Below, piece after piece: positions 1 to 9,268 of a stretch of 64,000 bases of DNA (positions are counted from its first letter, which is position 1; each line of letters begins with the position of its first letter). The translations under genes were made by a program, and so were the position numbers. Origin of the DNA: Alistipes sp. (GTDB lineage Bacteria; Bacteroidota; Bacteroidia; Bacteroidales; Rikenellaceae); NCBI GenBank assembly GCA_017555695.1, contig JAFZFX010000009.1, positions 1-64,000 of the forward strand, written 5' to 3'. The notes beneath the pieces are model-generated. The model was given only the letters and a program-made list of their open reading frames with translations, was not told the DNA's origin and ran no database searches.

Positions 1-33
1 GAAAATTTAATTTAACCTTAATATTTATTACTT

Positions 34-678
34 ATGAAAAGATTGGTTACACTGCTTGCTTTATCATTGGTAATGATAGCTTGCAATAAGGAGGAGGAAA
101 ATGAGCAGTTGACGGGCTGGGACAAAATTGTTGCCGAAGTAGGCCAGACTAATAAATCTGCAATAGAGGTATTAAAAAGCCTCACCGATGATGAAGTTTG
201 GGTGATAGAAAATTATAGTTCTTTCTTCGTTGATGATGATAAGAATATAGTTGAGGAAGACTATTCAGGAGAGACTTATTACGGCGGCGGTGGTGCTAAC
301 AAATATCGTATAGCAGATGATGAAACAATGTTATTATATCATCATGATTTCGGCACAAAGTTAGGAGAACTTTACTATTACGAAACTTTGGGTCTTGAAA
401 TTTTAAGTAAAGACTGTTTGAAATTAACTTACAGCTATTATCCCAGAGAAGAAGATATTTTCCATATCGACATATGGAAGGTTTTGGCTTATGATGAAAA
501 TCAAATAGTTATTGAACTGACTTACGAAAAGGTGCCTATTTATTTAGGTGAGCCAGACCCAGAGTATGACAACTTCTTGTATTCAAAAATACGCCTTGTA
601 CGACAAATTCCAGCAGATAAAAGATGTCCGAAGGATGCTATTACTGAAAAAGAGTATTATGACGCACTAAAAGAATAA
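34..678 (+). CDS. Predicted lipoprotein of unknown function
   Basis: The 214-residue product opens with a Lys/Arg-containing n-region, a hydrophobic stretch and a lipobox ending MIAC at residue 17, so it should be lipidated and anchored in the envelope. The rest is acidic and rich in Tyr, Asp and Glu, with a Gly run (YYGGGG) near residue 85. I recognise no domain. The DNA is clearly more A+T-rich than the housekeeping genes that follow, which may indicate a recently acquired or weakly expressed gene. The ATG lies only 33 bases from the window edge, so any upstream operon partner is out of view. A hairpin terminator follows. The function is unknown. Confidence 0.75.
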   Translation: MKRLVTLLALSLVMIACNKEEENEQLTGWDKIVAEVGQTNKSAIEVLKSLTDDEVWVIENYSSFFVDDDKNIVEEDYSGETYYGGGGANKYRIADDETMLLYHHDFGTKLGELYYYETLGLEILSKDCLKLTYSYYPREEDIFHIDIWKVLAYDENQIVIELTYEKVPIYLGEPDPEYDNFLYSKIRLVRQIPADKRCPKDAITEKEYYDALKE

Positions 679-699
679 TTTTTTCTGCAAAAACTAACG

Positions 700-730
700 A
701 CTCCTTCGCTTTCGGGCGAGGGAGTTTTTT
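700..730 (+). terminator. Rho-independent terminator after the lipoprotein gene
   Basis: ACTCC-TTCGC pairs with GCGAG-GGAGT around a short loop and is followed by a run of six T. It isolates the lipoprotein gene from the rpsP promoter downstream. Confidence 0.8.
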
Positions 731-811
731 CTTCTTTTTATGTGACTACTATTTGGATTTACTATTTAACACTAAAAATATCTGATTCTCACAACAATTT
801 TGAATTGCGAA

Positions 812-844
812 TTTTGAATATTGAATTTATTTTTCTTACCTTTG
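812..844 (+). promoter_or_regulatory. Bacteroidota-type promoter of rpsP
   Basis: TTTTG at 812-816 and TACCTTTG at 837-844 match the Bacteroidota -33 and -7 elements with a 20-base spacer. The leader to the rpsP ATG is about 55 bases and contains a small AACCC/GGGTT hairpin. Confidence 0.8.
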
Positions 845-905
845 CGGCCGATAACCCAAAAGTGTAGGGTTGCGTTTAATATTAACTAATTAAATTTTAT
901 AGCAA

Positions 906-1433
906 ATGGCTGTTAAAATTCGTTTGGCACGTCACGGTAAGAAGGGTGCTCCTATTTACCACATCGTTGCCGCAGATAGCAGAGCGCCACGTGATGGTAG
1001 ATTTATCGAGAAATTGGGTGTTTACAATCCCAACACGAATCCTGCTACAATTGATTTGAAGTTCGAGAGAGCTTTGGATTGGTTACTCAAGGGCGCACAA
1101 CCTACCGATACTTGTCGAGCAATTCTCTCGTACAAGGGCGTATTATACAAGAAGCACCTGTTGGGCGGTGTAGCTAAGGGCGCGTTCACTGAGAGCGATG
1201 CTGAGGCTAAGTTCAACAAGTGGTTGGGTGAGAAGGAGAGCAAGATCGCTGCTAAGGTGAACAAGCTCGCTACTGATGCCAAGAATGCTGAGAAGGCTGC
1301 TCTTGCTGCCGAGACTAAGGTTAAGGAGGAGCGTGCTGCTGCTATCGCTGCTGCTAAGGCCGCTGCTGCTGCCGAGGCTGCTGCTGAGGAGGCTTCAGAG
1401 GAGGTAGCTGAGGAGGCTGCTTCAGAGGAGTAA
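906..1433 (+). CDS. rpsP: 30S ribosomal protein bS16
   Basis: This is small-subunit ribosomal protein bS16, which binds 16S rRNA early in 30S assembly. The first 80 or so residues are the conserved fold ([20 protein letters not shown] at the start). The remaining residues form a helical extension very rich in Ala, Glu and Lys, ending in acidic repeats ([15 protein letters not shown]). At 175 residues it is about twice the size of E. coli bS16; such extensions are known in Bacteroidota. The tail is encoded by GCT/GCC/GAG-rich DNA that looks repetitive. Codons favour GCT and GGT, as expected of a highly expressed gene. rimM follows, separated by a terminator. Confidence 0.97.
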   Translation: MAVKIRLARHGKKGAPIYHIVAADSRAPRDGRFIEKLGVYNPNTNPATIDLKFERALDWLLKGAQPTDTCRAILSYKGVLYKKHLLGGVAKGAFTESDAEAKFNKWLGEKESKIAAKVNKLATDAKNAEKAALAAETKVKEERAAAIAAAKAAAAAEAAAEEASEEVAEEAASEE

Positions 1434-1460
1434 TCCAACTGCGCTTCTTTTAAGCAACGA

Positions 1461-1499
1461 GGACTGTCTAATCGTGTTTTAGGCAGTCCTTATTTTTTA
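1461..1499 (+). terminator. Terminator between rpsP and rimM
   Basis: GGACTGTCTAA pairs with TTAGGCAGTCC (11 bp, one G-U) and is followed by TTATTTTTT. rimM starts only 20 bases later and shows no obvious promoter of its own, so partial readthrough from rpsP is the likely source of rimM mRNA. Confidence 0.85.
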
Positions 1500-1519
1500 A
1501 CACCAAACTTTCACATAGA

Positions 1520-2035
1520 ATGAGCAACAACAACCATATTGCCGTAGCGCGAGTAGGAAAACTCTTTGGAGAGGCCAACACTGGCGGAGTATCGCTCACG
1601 CTGTATGACACATTCGACGAGGTGGTGGATCCCGATACCGAACCCCTCTTCGTGGAGATTGATTCGCTGGATGTACCTCTGTGGTGCAACAGCTTCGAGC
1701 GTCGCGGACAGCGAGGCGCAACGGTACATTTTGCCGACTTCGACACGCCCCGCCGTGCCGAGGAGTTGCTGGGCAAGGAGTTGTATGTCATAGCTCAGGA
1801 GCAGGGCGAGAGTGACGAGTTCTATATGGAAGACCTGATTGGATTTACGGTCGAGGCCGAGGGCCTGCGCGGCGAGATTACCGACTACTACGACAGCGAC
1901 ATCAACCCGCTGTTCGGCATTGACTTCGGTAGCGGCGAGCAGTTGGTGCCTGCGGTCGAGGAGTTTATCGTGCAGATAGATTTCGACAACGGACATATCA
2001 AGATGGCTCTGCCCGAGGGTCTGCTCGACCTTTAG
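1520..2035 (+). CDS. rimM: Ribosome maturation factor RimM
   Basis: RimM assists 16S rRNA processing and assembly of the 30S head, where it binds uS19. The 171-residue length is normal. The N-terminal RimM barrel starts HIAVARVGKLFG and the C-terminal PRC-like barrel holds the region around YVIAQE and IVQIDFDNGHIKMALPEGLL. The position directly after rpsP is the classic rpsP-rimM arrangement and supports the call. The ATG is preceded by an A-rich tract (ACATAGA) rather than a Shine-Dalgarno site. Confidence 0.9.
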   Translation: MSNNNHIAVARVGKLFGEANTGGVSLTLYDTFDEVVDPDTEPLFVEIDSLDVPLWCNSFERRGQRGATVHFADFDTPRRAEELLGKELYVIAQEQGESDEFYMEDLIGFTVEAEGLRGEITDYYDSDINPLFGIDFGSGEQLVPAVEEFIVQIDFDNGHIKMALPEGLLDL

Positions 2036-2106
2036 TCCAACAACGACAAGCACTTTCCATTTAAGAAAAGTGCCAAGAAAAGATGCTTCGGCAAACGATT
2101 TATCAC

Positions 2107-2114
2107 TATCTTTG
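2107..2114 (+). promoter_or_regulatory. Putative -7 element of the prfC promoter
   Basis: TATCTTTG matches TAnnTTTG and lies about 40 bases before the prfC ATG. An unrelated stem (GCACTTT at 2050-2056 with AAAGTGC at 2067-2073) precedes it and may end rimM transcripts, though it lacks a T tract. The -33 element is unclear. Confidence 0.55.
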
Positions 2115-2153
2115 CCTCGCAATTCAGCATAACAGCGTATATAGAGAGATAAA

Positions 2154-3737
2154 ATGGCATTATTAGACGAAATTACAAAGCGACGCACATTCGCAGTCAT
2201 CGCACACCCCGACGCCGGTAAGACCACTCTTACCGAGAAGTTGCTCCTCTTCGGAGGCGCCATCCATGTGGCAGGCGCCGTAAAGAGCAACAAGATTAAG
2301 AAGAGTACCACATCCGACTTTATGGAAATCGAGCGCCAGCGAGGTATCTCGGTGGCCACTTCGGTTATGGGATTCAACTACAAGGATGTGAAAATCAACA
2401 TCCTCGATACTCCGGGTCACGAAGACTTCGCCGAGGATACATACCGTACTCTGACGGCCGTGGACTCTGTAATCATCGTTATCGACGGTGCCAAGGGTGT
2501 TGAGGCGCAGACCCGCAAGCTGATGAATGTCTGCCGTATGCGCAACACGCCCGTGATGGTATTCATCAACAAGTTGGACCGCCCCTGCAAGGATCCGTTT
2601 GATTTGTTGGACGAGGTGGAGCGCGAGTTGCAGATTCGCGTGCGCCCGTTGGCATTCCCCATCTCGAGTGGCGACACATTCAAGGGTGTGTATAACATCT
2701 ACGAGAAGAATCTCTCGCTCTTTACGACTGACGAGCGCCAGACCGCCGATGCCGAAACTGTCGATTTCAGCGACATCTCTTCACCCGAGCTGGACAACTA
2801 TATCACTCCCAAGTTCGCGTCACAGTTGCGTGACGACCTCGACCTGGTGGAGGCTGTATATGATGATTTCGACCGCGAGGAGTACCTGAAGGGAACTTTG
2901 GCTCCTGTATTCTTCGGTTCGGCTGTAAACAACTTTGGTGTACGCGAGTTGCTGGAGTGCTTCATCCGCATCGCTCCCTCACCCCGTCCCTCTACAACAG
3001 AGAGCCGTCCCATCGAGCCTTCGGAGCAGAAGATGACGGGCTTCATATTCAAGATTCACGCAAATATGGACCCCAACCACCGCGACCGTCTGGCCTTTAT
3101 GAAGATATGTTCGGGTACATTCGAGCGCAACAAGAACTACCTGCATGTGCGTAGTGGCAAGCAGCTCAAGTTCTCGTCACCCACAGCCTTTATGGCCGAG
3201 AAGAAGTCGGTTATCGACTTCGCCTACCCTGGTGACATCGTAGGTCTGCACGACACGGGAACATTTAAGATTGGCGACACCTTCACCGAGGGCGAAAAGC
3301 TGAAGTTCACGGGTATTCCGTCGTTCTCGCCCGAGTTGTTCCGTTACATCGAGAATGCCGACCCGATGAAGTTCAAGCAGTTGGCAAAGGGTGTGGATCA
3401 GTTGATGGACGAGGGTGTAGCACAGCTCTTCACTTCGTCGCTCAATGGCCGCAAAATTATTGGTACGGTTGGTCAGTTGCAGTTCGAGGTTATCCAGTAT
3501 CGTCTGGAGCACGAGTATGGCGCAAAGTGCCGCTGGGAGCCTATCTCGATTCACAAGGCTTGCTGGATTGAGAGCGACAACCAGGAGCAGTTGGCCGATT
3601 TCAAGCGCCGCAAGCACGCCAATATGGCTATCGACAAGCACGGCCGCGATGTATTCCTTGCCGACACCAGCTATGCTCTGGCTCTGGCACAGGAGAACTT
3701 CAAGGATATACGATTCCACTTCACATCGGAGTTTTAG
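2154..3737 (+). CDS. prfC: Peptide chain release factor 3
   Basis: RF3 is a translational GTPase that recycles RF1 and RF2 from terminating ribosomes. At 527 residues it has the normal length. The GTPase motifs are visible in order: [13 protein letters not shown] (P-loop, residue ~18), RQRGISV (G2 region), DTPGHEDF (G3) and FINKLDRP (G4). The EF-Tu-like domain 2 and the RF3 C-terminal domain follow ([20 protein letters not shown]). The next gene starts 2 bases after the stop, so the two are probably cotranscribed and translationally coupled. Confidence 0.97.
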   Translation: MALLDEITKRRTFAVIAHPDAGKTTLTEKLLLFGGAIHVAGAVKSNKIKKSTTSDFMEIERQRGISVATSVMGFNYKDVKINILDTPGHEDFAEDTYRTLTAVDSVIIVIDGAKGVEAQTRKLMNVCRMRNTPVMVFINKLDRPCKDPFDLLDEVERELQIRVRPLAFPISSGDTFKGVYNIYEKNLSLFTTDERQTADAETVDFSDISSPELDNYITPKFASQLRDDLDLVEAVYDDFDREEYLKGTLAPVFFGSAVNNFGVRELLECFIRIAPSPRPSTTESRPIEPSEQKMTGFIFKIHANMDPNHRDRLAFMKICSGTFERNKNYLHVRSGKQLKFSSPTAFMAEKKSVIDFAYPGDIVGLHDTGTFKIGDTFTEGEKLKFTGIPSFSPELFRYIENADPMKFKQLAKGVDQLMDEGVAQLFTSSLNGRKIIGTVGQLQFEVIQYRLEHEYGAKCRWEPISIHKACWIESDNQEQLADFKRRKHANMAIDKHGRDVFLADTSYALALAQENFKDIRFHFTSEF

Positions 3738-3739
3738 AT

Positions 3740-4453
3740 ATGAAAAATTTGTTTGGTAGAAATTTTCTTGGCGTTATTTTTTGGTTAGCCCCGACATTGT
3801 TGATCATTGCCGCTGTCATTGCAGCAGCTATGGCTGGATGCTTACCGGCTGGCAATATCAATGTTTCGGACTTCTACTCATCGTTCATTGCTTTGTGCAC
3901 CACCTTTATTGTTGGATTCCAGATCTATAGTTCTATGGAATTAAACAACAAGATTAAGGAGTTAGATGAAAAAAGTATCGCATTAGAACAAAAGGCAAAG
4001 CAGCTTGAAGAGATGAACAAAAACCTTATCAAGAAGGCTCTGCAGAATGAATATTATAATGCATACACCATTGGCCTAACACATTTTAATAATGCAAGTT
4101 CTCAACCCCAATATTATTGGAACTCAATGAGGGCATACTGTAATGCATTACAATGTGCTACTGAGGGAGGTCACGATCCTTTGAAAGAGGCTTTTGAGGC
4201 AATAAGCAAGAAATTAATATGCTGTATTGATAATATCAAAAGCGTTCACGCAAACACAGATAATATTGTAGACGGGAATGACAATCTGCCAGCATTTGAT
4301 ATACGATTAATCATAATAAATGAGGTAAGCAATGCAATAAATGCTATTGATACTAATATCAAAGATAAAAAAGACATCGAGAGCATATCTTACAATTACC
4401 GAAAATTCAAAAATGAGTTTTTCAGTTTTATCAACGATTATAAAGAATATTAA
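3740..4453 (+). CDS. Membrane-anchored coiled-coil protein of unknown function
   Basis: The 237-residue product has two N-terminal membrane segments (about residues 8-34 and 42-60), then a charged coiled coil (NNKIKELDEKSIALEQKAKQ onward, about 65-95), then a helical soluble domain of about 140 residues with no motif I recognise. It was probably placed with the soluble part in the cytoplasm. The start lies 2 bases after the prfC stop, but the DNA is noticeably more A+T-rich than prfC, which suggests it joined this locus later. A strong terminator follows. I assign no function. Confidence 0.75.
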   Translation: MKNLFGRNFLGVIFWLAPTLLIIAAVIAAAMAGCLPAGNINVSDFYSSFIALCTTFIVGFQIYSSMELNNKIKELDEKSIALEQKAKQLEEMNKNLIKKALQNEYYNAYTIGLTHFNNASSQPQYYWNSMRAYCNALQCATEGGHDPLKEAFEAISKKLICCIDNIKSVHANTDNIVDGNDNLPAFDIRLIIINEVSNAINAIDTNIKDKKDIESISYNYRKFKNEFFSFINDYKEY

Positions 4454-4475
4454 TATTCACGATTGATATCTACCT

Positions 4476-4505
4476 TAGGGGACTATTTTAGTCCCCTATT
4501 TTTTT
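4476..4505 (+). terminator. Terminator after the prfC-membrane protein pair
   Basis: TAGGGGACT, loop ATTTT, AGTCCCCTA, then seven T. The stem sequence and the TTTTTTTGC that follows recur almost exactly at 9131-9161. Confidence 0.9.
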
Positions 4506-4583
4506 GCACTACACAAACCATCGAGCGTAAAGCTCCGCACAAAAGTTTATCTGATGTTTTTAAGGCGATAAATTATTTTTTAG

Positions 4584-4591
4584 TAACTTTG
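4584..4591 (+). promoter_or_regulatory. Putative -7 element before the FAD oxidoreductase gene
   Basis: TAACTTTG fits TAnnTTTG and is 22 bases upstream of the ATG. A T-rich stretch (GTTTTT, ending 4560) could serve as the upstream element, at slightly long spacing. Confidence 0.55.
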
Positions 4592-4613
4592 TTAAAAGTA
4601 AACTTTTGTTGTT

Positions 4614-6602
4614 ATGAGAAGATTTATCTGTTGTGCATTGTCTGCACTGATGCTGTTTGCTGTTGGTTGCTCGTCGCCCAAGGCCGAGTATGATGTATGC
4701 GTATATGGTGGTACTTCGGCTGGAGTAATTGCCGCCTATGCAGTTGCCAAGCAGGGCAAGAAGGTGTTGCTCGTCGAGCCCGCCTATCGTCTGGGCGGTA
4801 TGTCATCGGGTGGATTGGGACAGACCGACATCGGCAACAAGCAGGTGGTGAAGGGTCTGGCGCTGGACTTCTACCGCAGGGTGGGTGCCCACTACAACAG
4901 ATTGGAGAGTTGGATTTTCGAGCCGAGCGTGGCCGAGAATATATTTAAGGAGTACATCACACGCGGCAATGTCGAGGTGCTGTATGGTCACCGCATCACG
5001 AAGTTACGCAAGCAGGGCACGACCATCAGTTCTATCGCTGTGGAGAGTGTCGAGGATGGCTCGCGCAAGACAATCGGCGCCAAAGTATTCATCGATTGTT
5101 CGTACGATGGCGACCTGATGGCTCGCTCGGGAGTGAGCTATATAGTTGGCCGCGAAGATAATAAAGTCTATGGTGAGGATCACAACGGCGTACAGATGCA
5201 GCATCTGCATCAGTTCATCGATAACATCGACCCCTATGTCGTCAAGGGCGACCCCAATAGTGGGCTTTTGTGGGGAATATCAGATGCCGAGATGGCACCA
5301 ACAGGCTCGGGTGACAAGATGGTGCAGGCCTACAACTACCGTATATGCCTGACCAAAGATAAGGCTAATATGCTGCCTATCGAGAAGCCGGCAAACTACG
5401 ATGCATCGCGCTATGAGCTTCTGCTCCGCATAATCGAGGCGAGCAAGAACTACAACCTGAGTGCATACTTCATCATCAGCCCGATGCCCAACAACAAGAC
5501 CGACATCAACAACCGTGGCGCCTTCTCGACCGATATGATTGGTATGAACCACGACTACCCCGAGGCTTCGTACGAAAGACGAGCAGAGATTATCCAGGCG
5601 CACAAGGAGTACACACTCGGCCTGCTGTGGTTTATGGGTAACGACGAGCGCGTACCCCAACAGTTGCGCGACCAGATGCTGTCGTGGGGTCTGCCCAAGG
5701 ATGAGTACACCGAGTATGGACATTGGACTCCGCAGCTCTATATCCGCGAAGCTCGCCGTATGGTGGGTGAGTATGTGGCCACACAAGCCAACTGCGACAA
5801 CATCGCCAAGGTGGACGACGGCGTAGGTATGGCGGCATACACTATGGACTCACACAACTGCCAACGCATAGTCATCGTCAAGGATGGCAAGGCGATGGTC
5901 AAGAACGAGGGTAATGTCGAGATTTACGGCGGTTTGCCCTACGATGTGTCGTATCGCTGCCTGACGCCCAAGCGTGAGGAGTGCGACAACCTACTTGTTC
6001 CCGTCTGCCTATCAGCAAGCCATATTGCCTACGGCTCAATCAGAATGGAGCCCGTATTTATGCTTCTGGCGCAGAGTGCAGCCAAGGCCGCTTGTCTAGC
6101 CATAGATGGTGGCGTGAAGGTGCAGGAGGTGGATGTAGCAGAGATTCAGCGTATGTACGACGAGGATCCGTTGCTCGATGGCACTCCCGCCGATATTGTT
6201 ATTGACGATGCTGACATTGAGGCTCCCGCCGCTTGGCGCAGCATAAATAAGAACAACGGCTACGGCCGCTCATATCTGGTACTCGACCCCACGAAGGAGA
6301 AGCAGAGCATACGCTATCCGTTTACCGTCAAGACAGATGGCCGCTACGAGATTTACACCTACTTTATCCGCCGTGGCGAGTCGTCAAAAAAGACCGAGTT
6401 GCTGCTCAGCGACGGCTCTGCGCAGAAGAGCATCACGCTGAATGCTGACGATATTGAGATTCTCGGCCAGACCTCTGGCGAGTGGGTATCACTTGGCGAA
6501 TATGATTTGCAGAGCGACAAGGCTGGCTTCGTTGAGTTCACCAACCGAGGTGATGTGTCGGGACAGATTTGTGCCGATGCAGTGCTGCTGGTGAAGAAGT
6601 AG
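4614..6602 (+). CDS. Exported FAD-dependent oxidoreductase lipoprotein
   Basis: A 662-residue protein with a lipoprotein signal (LFAVGC, Cys at residue 19). A Rossmann FAD-binding segment follows directly (YDVCVYGGTSAGVIAAYAVA, then VLLVEP and GGMSSGGLG), placing it in the FAD_oxidored family. Residues ~540-660 form a beta-rich C-terminal domain beginning near NNGYGRSYLVLD; it resembles the golvesin/xanthan-lyase-type accessory domain found in many Bacteroidota envelope enzymes. The substrate is unknown; relatives are often encoded in polysaccharide-utilisation regions, and a GH92 gene follows here. It is bounded by terminators on both sides and probably monocistronic. Confidence 0.8.
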   Translation: MRRFICCALSALMLFAVGCSSPKAEYDVCVYGGTSAGVIAAYAVAKQGKKVLLVEPAYRLGGMSSGGLGQTDIGNKQVVKGLALDFYRRVGAHYNRLESWIFEPSVAENIFKEYITRGNVEVLYGHRITKLRKQGTTISSIAVESVEDGSRKTIGAKVFIDCSYDGDLMARSGVSYIVGREDNKVYGEDHNGVQMQHLHQFIDNIDPYVVKGDPNSGLLWGISDAEMAPTGSGDKMVQAYNYRICLTKDKANMLPIEKPANYDASRYELLLRIIEASKNYNLSAYFIISPMPNNKTDINNRGAFSTDMIGMNHDYPEASYERRAEIIQAHKEYTLGLLWFMGNDERVPQQLRDQMLSWGLPKDEYTEYGHWTPQLYIREARRMVGEYVATQANCDNIAKVDDGVGMAAYTMDSHNCQRIVIVKDGKAMVKNEGNVEIYGGLPYDVSYRCLTPKREECDNLLVPVCLSASHIAYGSIRMEPVFMLLAQSAAKAACLAIDGGVKVQEVDVAEIQRMYDEDPLLDGTPADIVIDDADIEAPAAWRSINKNNGYGRSYLVLDPTKEKQSIRYPFTVKTDGRYEIYTYFIRRGESSKKTELLLSDGSAQKSITLNADDIEILGQTSGEWVSLGEYDLQSDKAGFVEFTNRGDVSGQICADAVLLVKK

Positions 6603-6630
6603 AGGTTGCTTTTCGCTTCAGATAGGCTTA

Positions 6631-6660
6631 TCGCCCGCCCAACCACAATCGGGTGGGCGA
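6631..6660 (+). terminator. Terminator after the FAD oxidoreductase gene
   Basis: TCGCCCGCCC pairs with GGGTGGGCGA (one G-T) around a ten-base loop. The following TATTGTTTG is only moderately T-rich. Confidence 0.7.
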
Positions 6661-6712
6661 TATTGTTTGTGGTTGGCGCGTCAGCCACTGCACCTAAATA
6701 AAAATTTTATAG

Positions 6713-6720
6713 TATCTTTG
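6713..6720 (+). promoter_or_regulatory. Putative -7 element of the GH92 gene
   Basis: TATCTTTG, 41 bases before the chosen ATG. No clear -33 element. Confidence 0.5.
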
Positions 6721-6761
6721 TGGAGTAAACAATTACTTTGATTCAATTAAAAAAGAGTTAT

Positions 6762-9101
6762 ATGAAGACAAAAACTTTGCTTTATGTGTCAATGATGTTA
6801 CTCGCTGCGACCTCGTTGTTTGCACAGACAAAAAGGCCTGTAGAGTATGTTAATCCTATGATCGGCACCGATGGTATGGGACACACCTTTCCAGGCGCCT
6901 GCGCGCCGTTTGGCATTGTGCAGCTGAGCCCCGATACCGACACTATTCCCCACAACATCGATGGTAAATACCAGAAGAAGGTTTATGAGTACTGTGCAGG
7001 ATACCAATATCACGATACAACAATCGTAGGATTCAGCCACACCCATTTCAGCGGCACAGGCCACTCCGATTTGGGCGATATCCTAATTATGCCGACAACG
7101 GGAGAACTTAAGCTCAACCCCGGCACAGAGGATGATCCCGACAGCGGTTACCGTTCTCGCTTCTCGCACGAGAGTGAGAAGTCGATGCCTGGATATTATG
7201 AGGTGATGCTCGACGACTACAATGTAAAGGCTCAACTCACAGCTACTCAGCGTGTGGGCGTTCACAAATACACATTCCCGAAGAGTGGTGACGGACGCGT
7301 CATTCTCGACCTGAATCACGGTATCTATAACTATGACGGCAAGACTCTGTGGGCATCGGTACGCGTAGAGAGTCCTACGCTGATTACGGGTTACCGCATT
7401 ACAAACGGCTGGGCTCGTACAAACTACACCTACTTTGCCATCTCGTTCTCGCAGCCTATCAAGAACTACGGATACAAGGATTTCGAGAAGATTCTATACA
7501 ATGGTTTCTGGCGCAAATTCCAGGTGAACAGCAACTTCCCCGAGATGGCTGGCCGCAAGGTTGTCTCATATTTCGAGTTCGACACAGAGGCTAACGCCGA
7601 AGTGGTAGTCAAGGTTGCTCTCTCGGCTACAAGCACCGATGGTGCCGTGAAGAATCTGATGACAGAGGCGGCGACAAACGATTTCGAGACCATTGCCAGC
7701 AACACCTCGAATGAGTGGGACAAGCAGCTTTCGTCGATTGAGGTTGAGGGTACTGACGACCAAAAAGCTATGATTTACACATCGTTCTACCACACGATGA
7801 TAAACCCCTCGGTCTATATGGATGTTGATGGCAAATATCGCGGACTTGACCAAAACATCCATCAGGCAGATGGCTTCAAGAACTATACTATTTTCTCGTT
7901 GTGGGATACATATCGTGCCGAGCATCCCTTCCTTATGTTGATGAAGCCTACCGAGGCTCGCGATATGGCTATGTCGATGATTCGCCACCAGCAGCAGAGC
8001 GTACACGGCTTATTGCCAATTTGGAGCCATATGGCCAACGACAACTGGTGTATGAGTGGCTACCACGCCACATCGGTTTTGGCTGACGCCATCACCAAGG
8101 GCGCGGATGTGGATAAGGCTGAAGCATTAAAGGCAATGGTTACAACATCGAATGTGTCGTACTTCGACGGCATCGGAGAGTATATCAAGTTGGGATATGT
8201 ACCATTGGAGGCTACCAGCACCGCCGCATCGACCACATTGGAGTATTGCTACGACGACTGGACAATCTACAAGACGGCCCTCGCAACGGGCGACAAGGCG
8301 GTTGCCGACGAGTATTACAAGCGAGCTTTGAACTATCGCAACATCTACGACAAGGAGCTGGGATTTGCCCGTCCGAAATATCGTGATGGCTCATTCAAGC
8401 AGGAGTTTGATGTATTGCAGACTCACGGAGAGGGCTTCATCGAGGGCAACTCGTGGAACTTCTCATTCCATGTTCCCCACGATGTATTTGGCGTAATCAA
8501 TCAGATGGGGGGCGAGCAGGAGTTCTTGCGTAAACTCGACGAGTTGTTTGCTATGCATCTGCCCGAGGAGTATTATGCCGCAAACGAAGATATCACAGCG
8601 GACTGTTTGATTGGCGGATATGTACACGGAAATGAGCCGAGCCACCATGTCCCCTACCTCTATGCGTGGACATCACAGCCCTGGAAGACTCAATATTGGG
8701 TAAGAGAGGTGATGAACAAGATGTACAAGAACCATATCCGCGGTTTGGGCGGCAACGATGACTGCGGTCAGATGTCGGCTTGGTATCTCTTCTCGGCAAT
8801 GGGATTCTACCCCGTATGCCCCGGTACCGACCAGTATGTTATGGGTGCGCCCTATGTGCCCTATATGAAACTGACGCTGGATAATGGTAAGACATTCGAA
8901 ATCAAAGCCCCCGAGGTTAGCGACAAGAATCGCTATGTAAAGGCGGTATTGTTGAATGGCAAACCCTACACCAAGACCTATATCACACACGCCGACCTCG
9001 TAAGCGGAGGCACATTGGAGTTTGTGATGAGCGCAAAACCCAACAAGAGACGCGGTCTTGCCTCAAGCGACAAACCCTACTCACTGACCAATGGCGAGTA
9101 G
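6762..9101 (+). CDS. GH92 family alpha-mannosidase, exported
   Basis: Glycoside hydrolase family 92 enzymes are calcium-dependent exo-alpha-mannosidases that trim host N-glycans and yeast mannans. The product is about 779 residues with a Sec signal ending near SLFAQ (residue ~22). Family signatures are VEYVNPMIGTDG and FPGACAPFGIVQLSPDT at the start, GFSHTHFSGTGHSDLGD near residue 95, and GGNDDCGQMSAWYLFSAMGF near residue 660, which carries catalytic-site acidic residues. I chose the ATG at 6762 because the signal peptide begins there; an in-frame TTG at 6738 adds residues that spoil it. The linkage specificity cannot be read from sequence. Confidence 0.93.
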   Translation: MKTKTLLYVSMMLLAATSLFAQTKRPVEYVNPMIGTDGMGHTFPGACAPFGIVQLSPDTDTIPHNIDGKYQKKVYEYCAGYQYHDTTIVGFSHTHFSGTGHSDLGDILIMPTTGELKLNPGTEDDPDSGYRSRFSHESEKSMPGYYEVMLDDYNVKAQLTATQRVGVHKYTFPKSGDGRVILDLNHGIYNYDGKTLWASVRVESPTLITGYRITNGWARTNYTYFAISFSQPIKNYGYKDFEKILYNGFWRKFQVNSNFPEMAGRKVVSYFEFDTEANAEVVVKVALSATSTDGAVKNLMTEAATNDFETIASNTSNEWDKQLSSIEVEGTDDQKAMIYTSFYHTMINPSVYMDVDGKYRGLDQNIHQADGFKNYTIFSLWDTYRAEHPFLMLMKPTEARDMAMSMIRHQQQSVHGLLPIWSHMANDNWCMSGYHATSVLADAITKGADVDKAEALKAMVTTSNVSYFDGIGEYIKLGYVPLEATSTAASTTLEYCYDDWTIYKTALATGDKAVADEYYKRALNYRNIYDKELGFARPKYRDGSFKQEFDVLQTHGEGFIEGNSWNFSFHVPHDVFGVINQMGGEQEFLRKLDELFAMHLPEEYYAANEDITADCLIGGYVHGNEPSHHVPYLYAWTSQPWKTQYWVREVMNKMYKNHIRGLGGNDDCGQMSAWYLFSAMGFYPVCPGTDQYVMGAPYVPYMKLTLDNGKTFEIKAPEVSDKNRYVKAVLLNGKPYTKTYITHADLVSGGTLEFVMSAKPNKRRGLASSDKPYSLTNGE

Positions 9102-9130
9102 GCATTAGAGTGTGATAAATCACAAAATTT

Positions 9131-9161
9131 TAGGGGACTATAAATAGTCCCCTATTTTTTT
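9131..9161 (+). terminator. Terminator after the GH92 gene
   Basis: TAGGGGACTA, loop, TAGTCCCCTA, then seven T and GC: a near copy of the hairpin at 4476-4505. Confidence 0.9.
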
Positions 9162-9171
9162 GCCGTAAAAA

Positions 9172-9218
9172 ATTTTGTAAAGAGCGCTTGCTATTTTGTA
9201 AAGTTTATTTTACATTTG
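9172..9218 (+). promoter_or_regulatory. Promoter and candidate operator of the membrane protein/XRE operon
   Basis: The -7 element TACATTTG is at 9211-9218 and TTG at 9188-9190 gives a 20-base spacer. Two direct copies of ATTTTGTAAAG (9172-9182 and 9193-9203) start 21 bases apart, two helical turns. The second copy is part of a perfect dyad TGTAAA-N6-TTTACA (9197-9214) overlapping the -7 box. This fits binding by a dimeric HTH repressor, and the operon encodes one as its last gene. Autoregulation is inference. Confidence 0.6.
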
Positions 9219-9268
9219 CAGTGTATTCGAATACAATCAACTATTATTAAACAAAATTAGGACACACA

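Noticed and set aside
1320-1433. Trinucleotide repeat (GCT/GCC/GAG) at the rpsP 3' end
   Set aside because: It is in frame and encodes the Ala/Glu-rich tail typical of bS16 in this phylum; interruptions argue against an unstable microsatellite.
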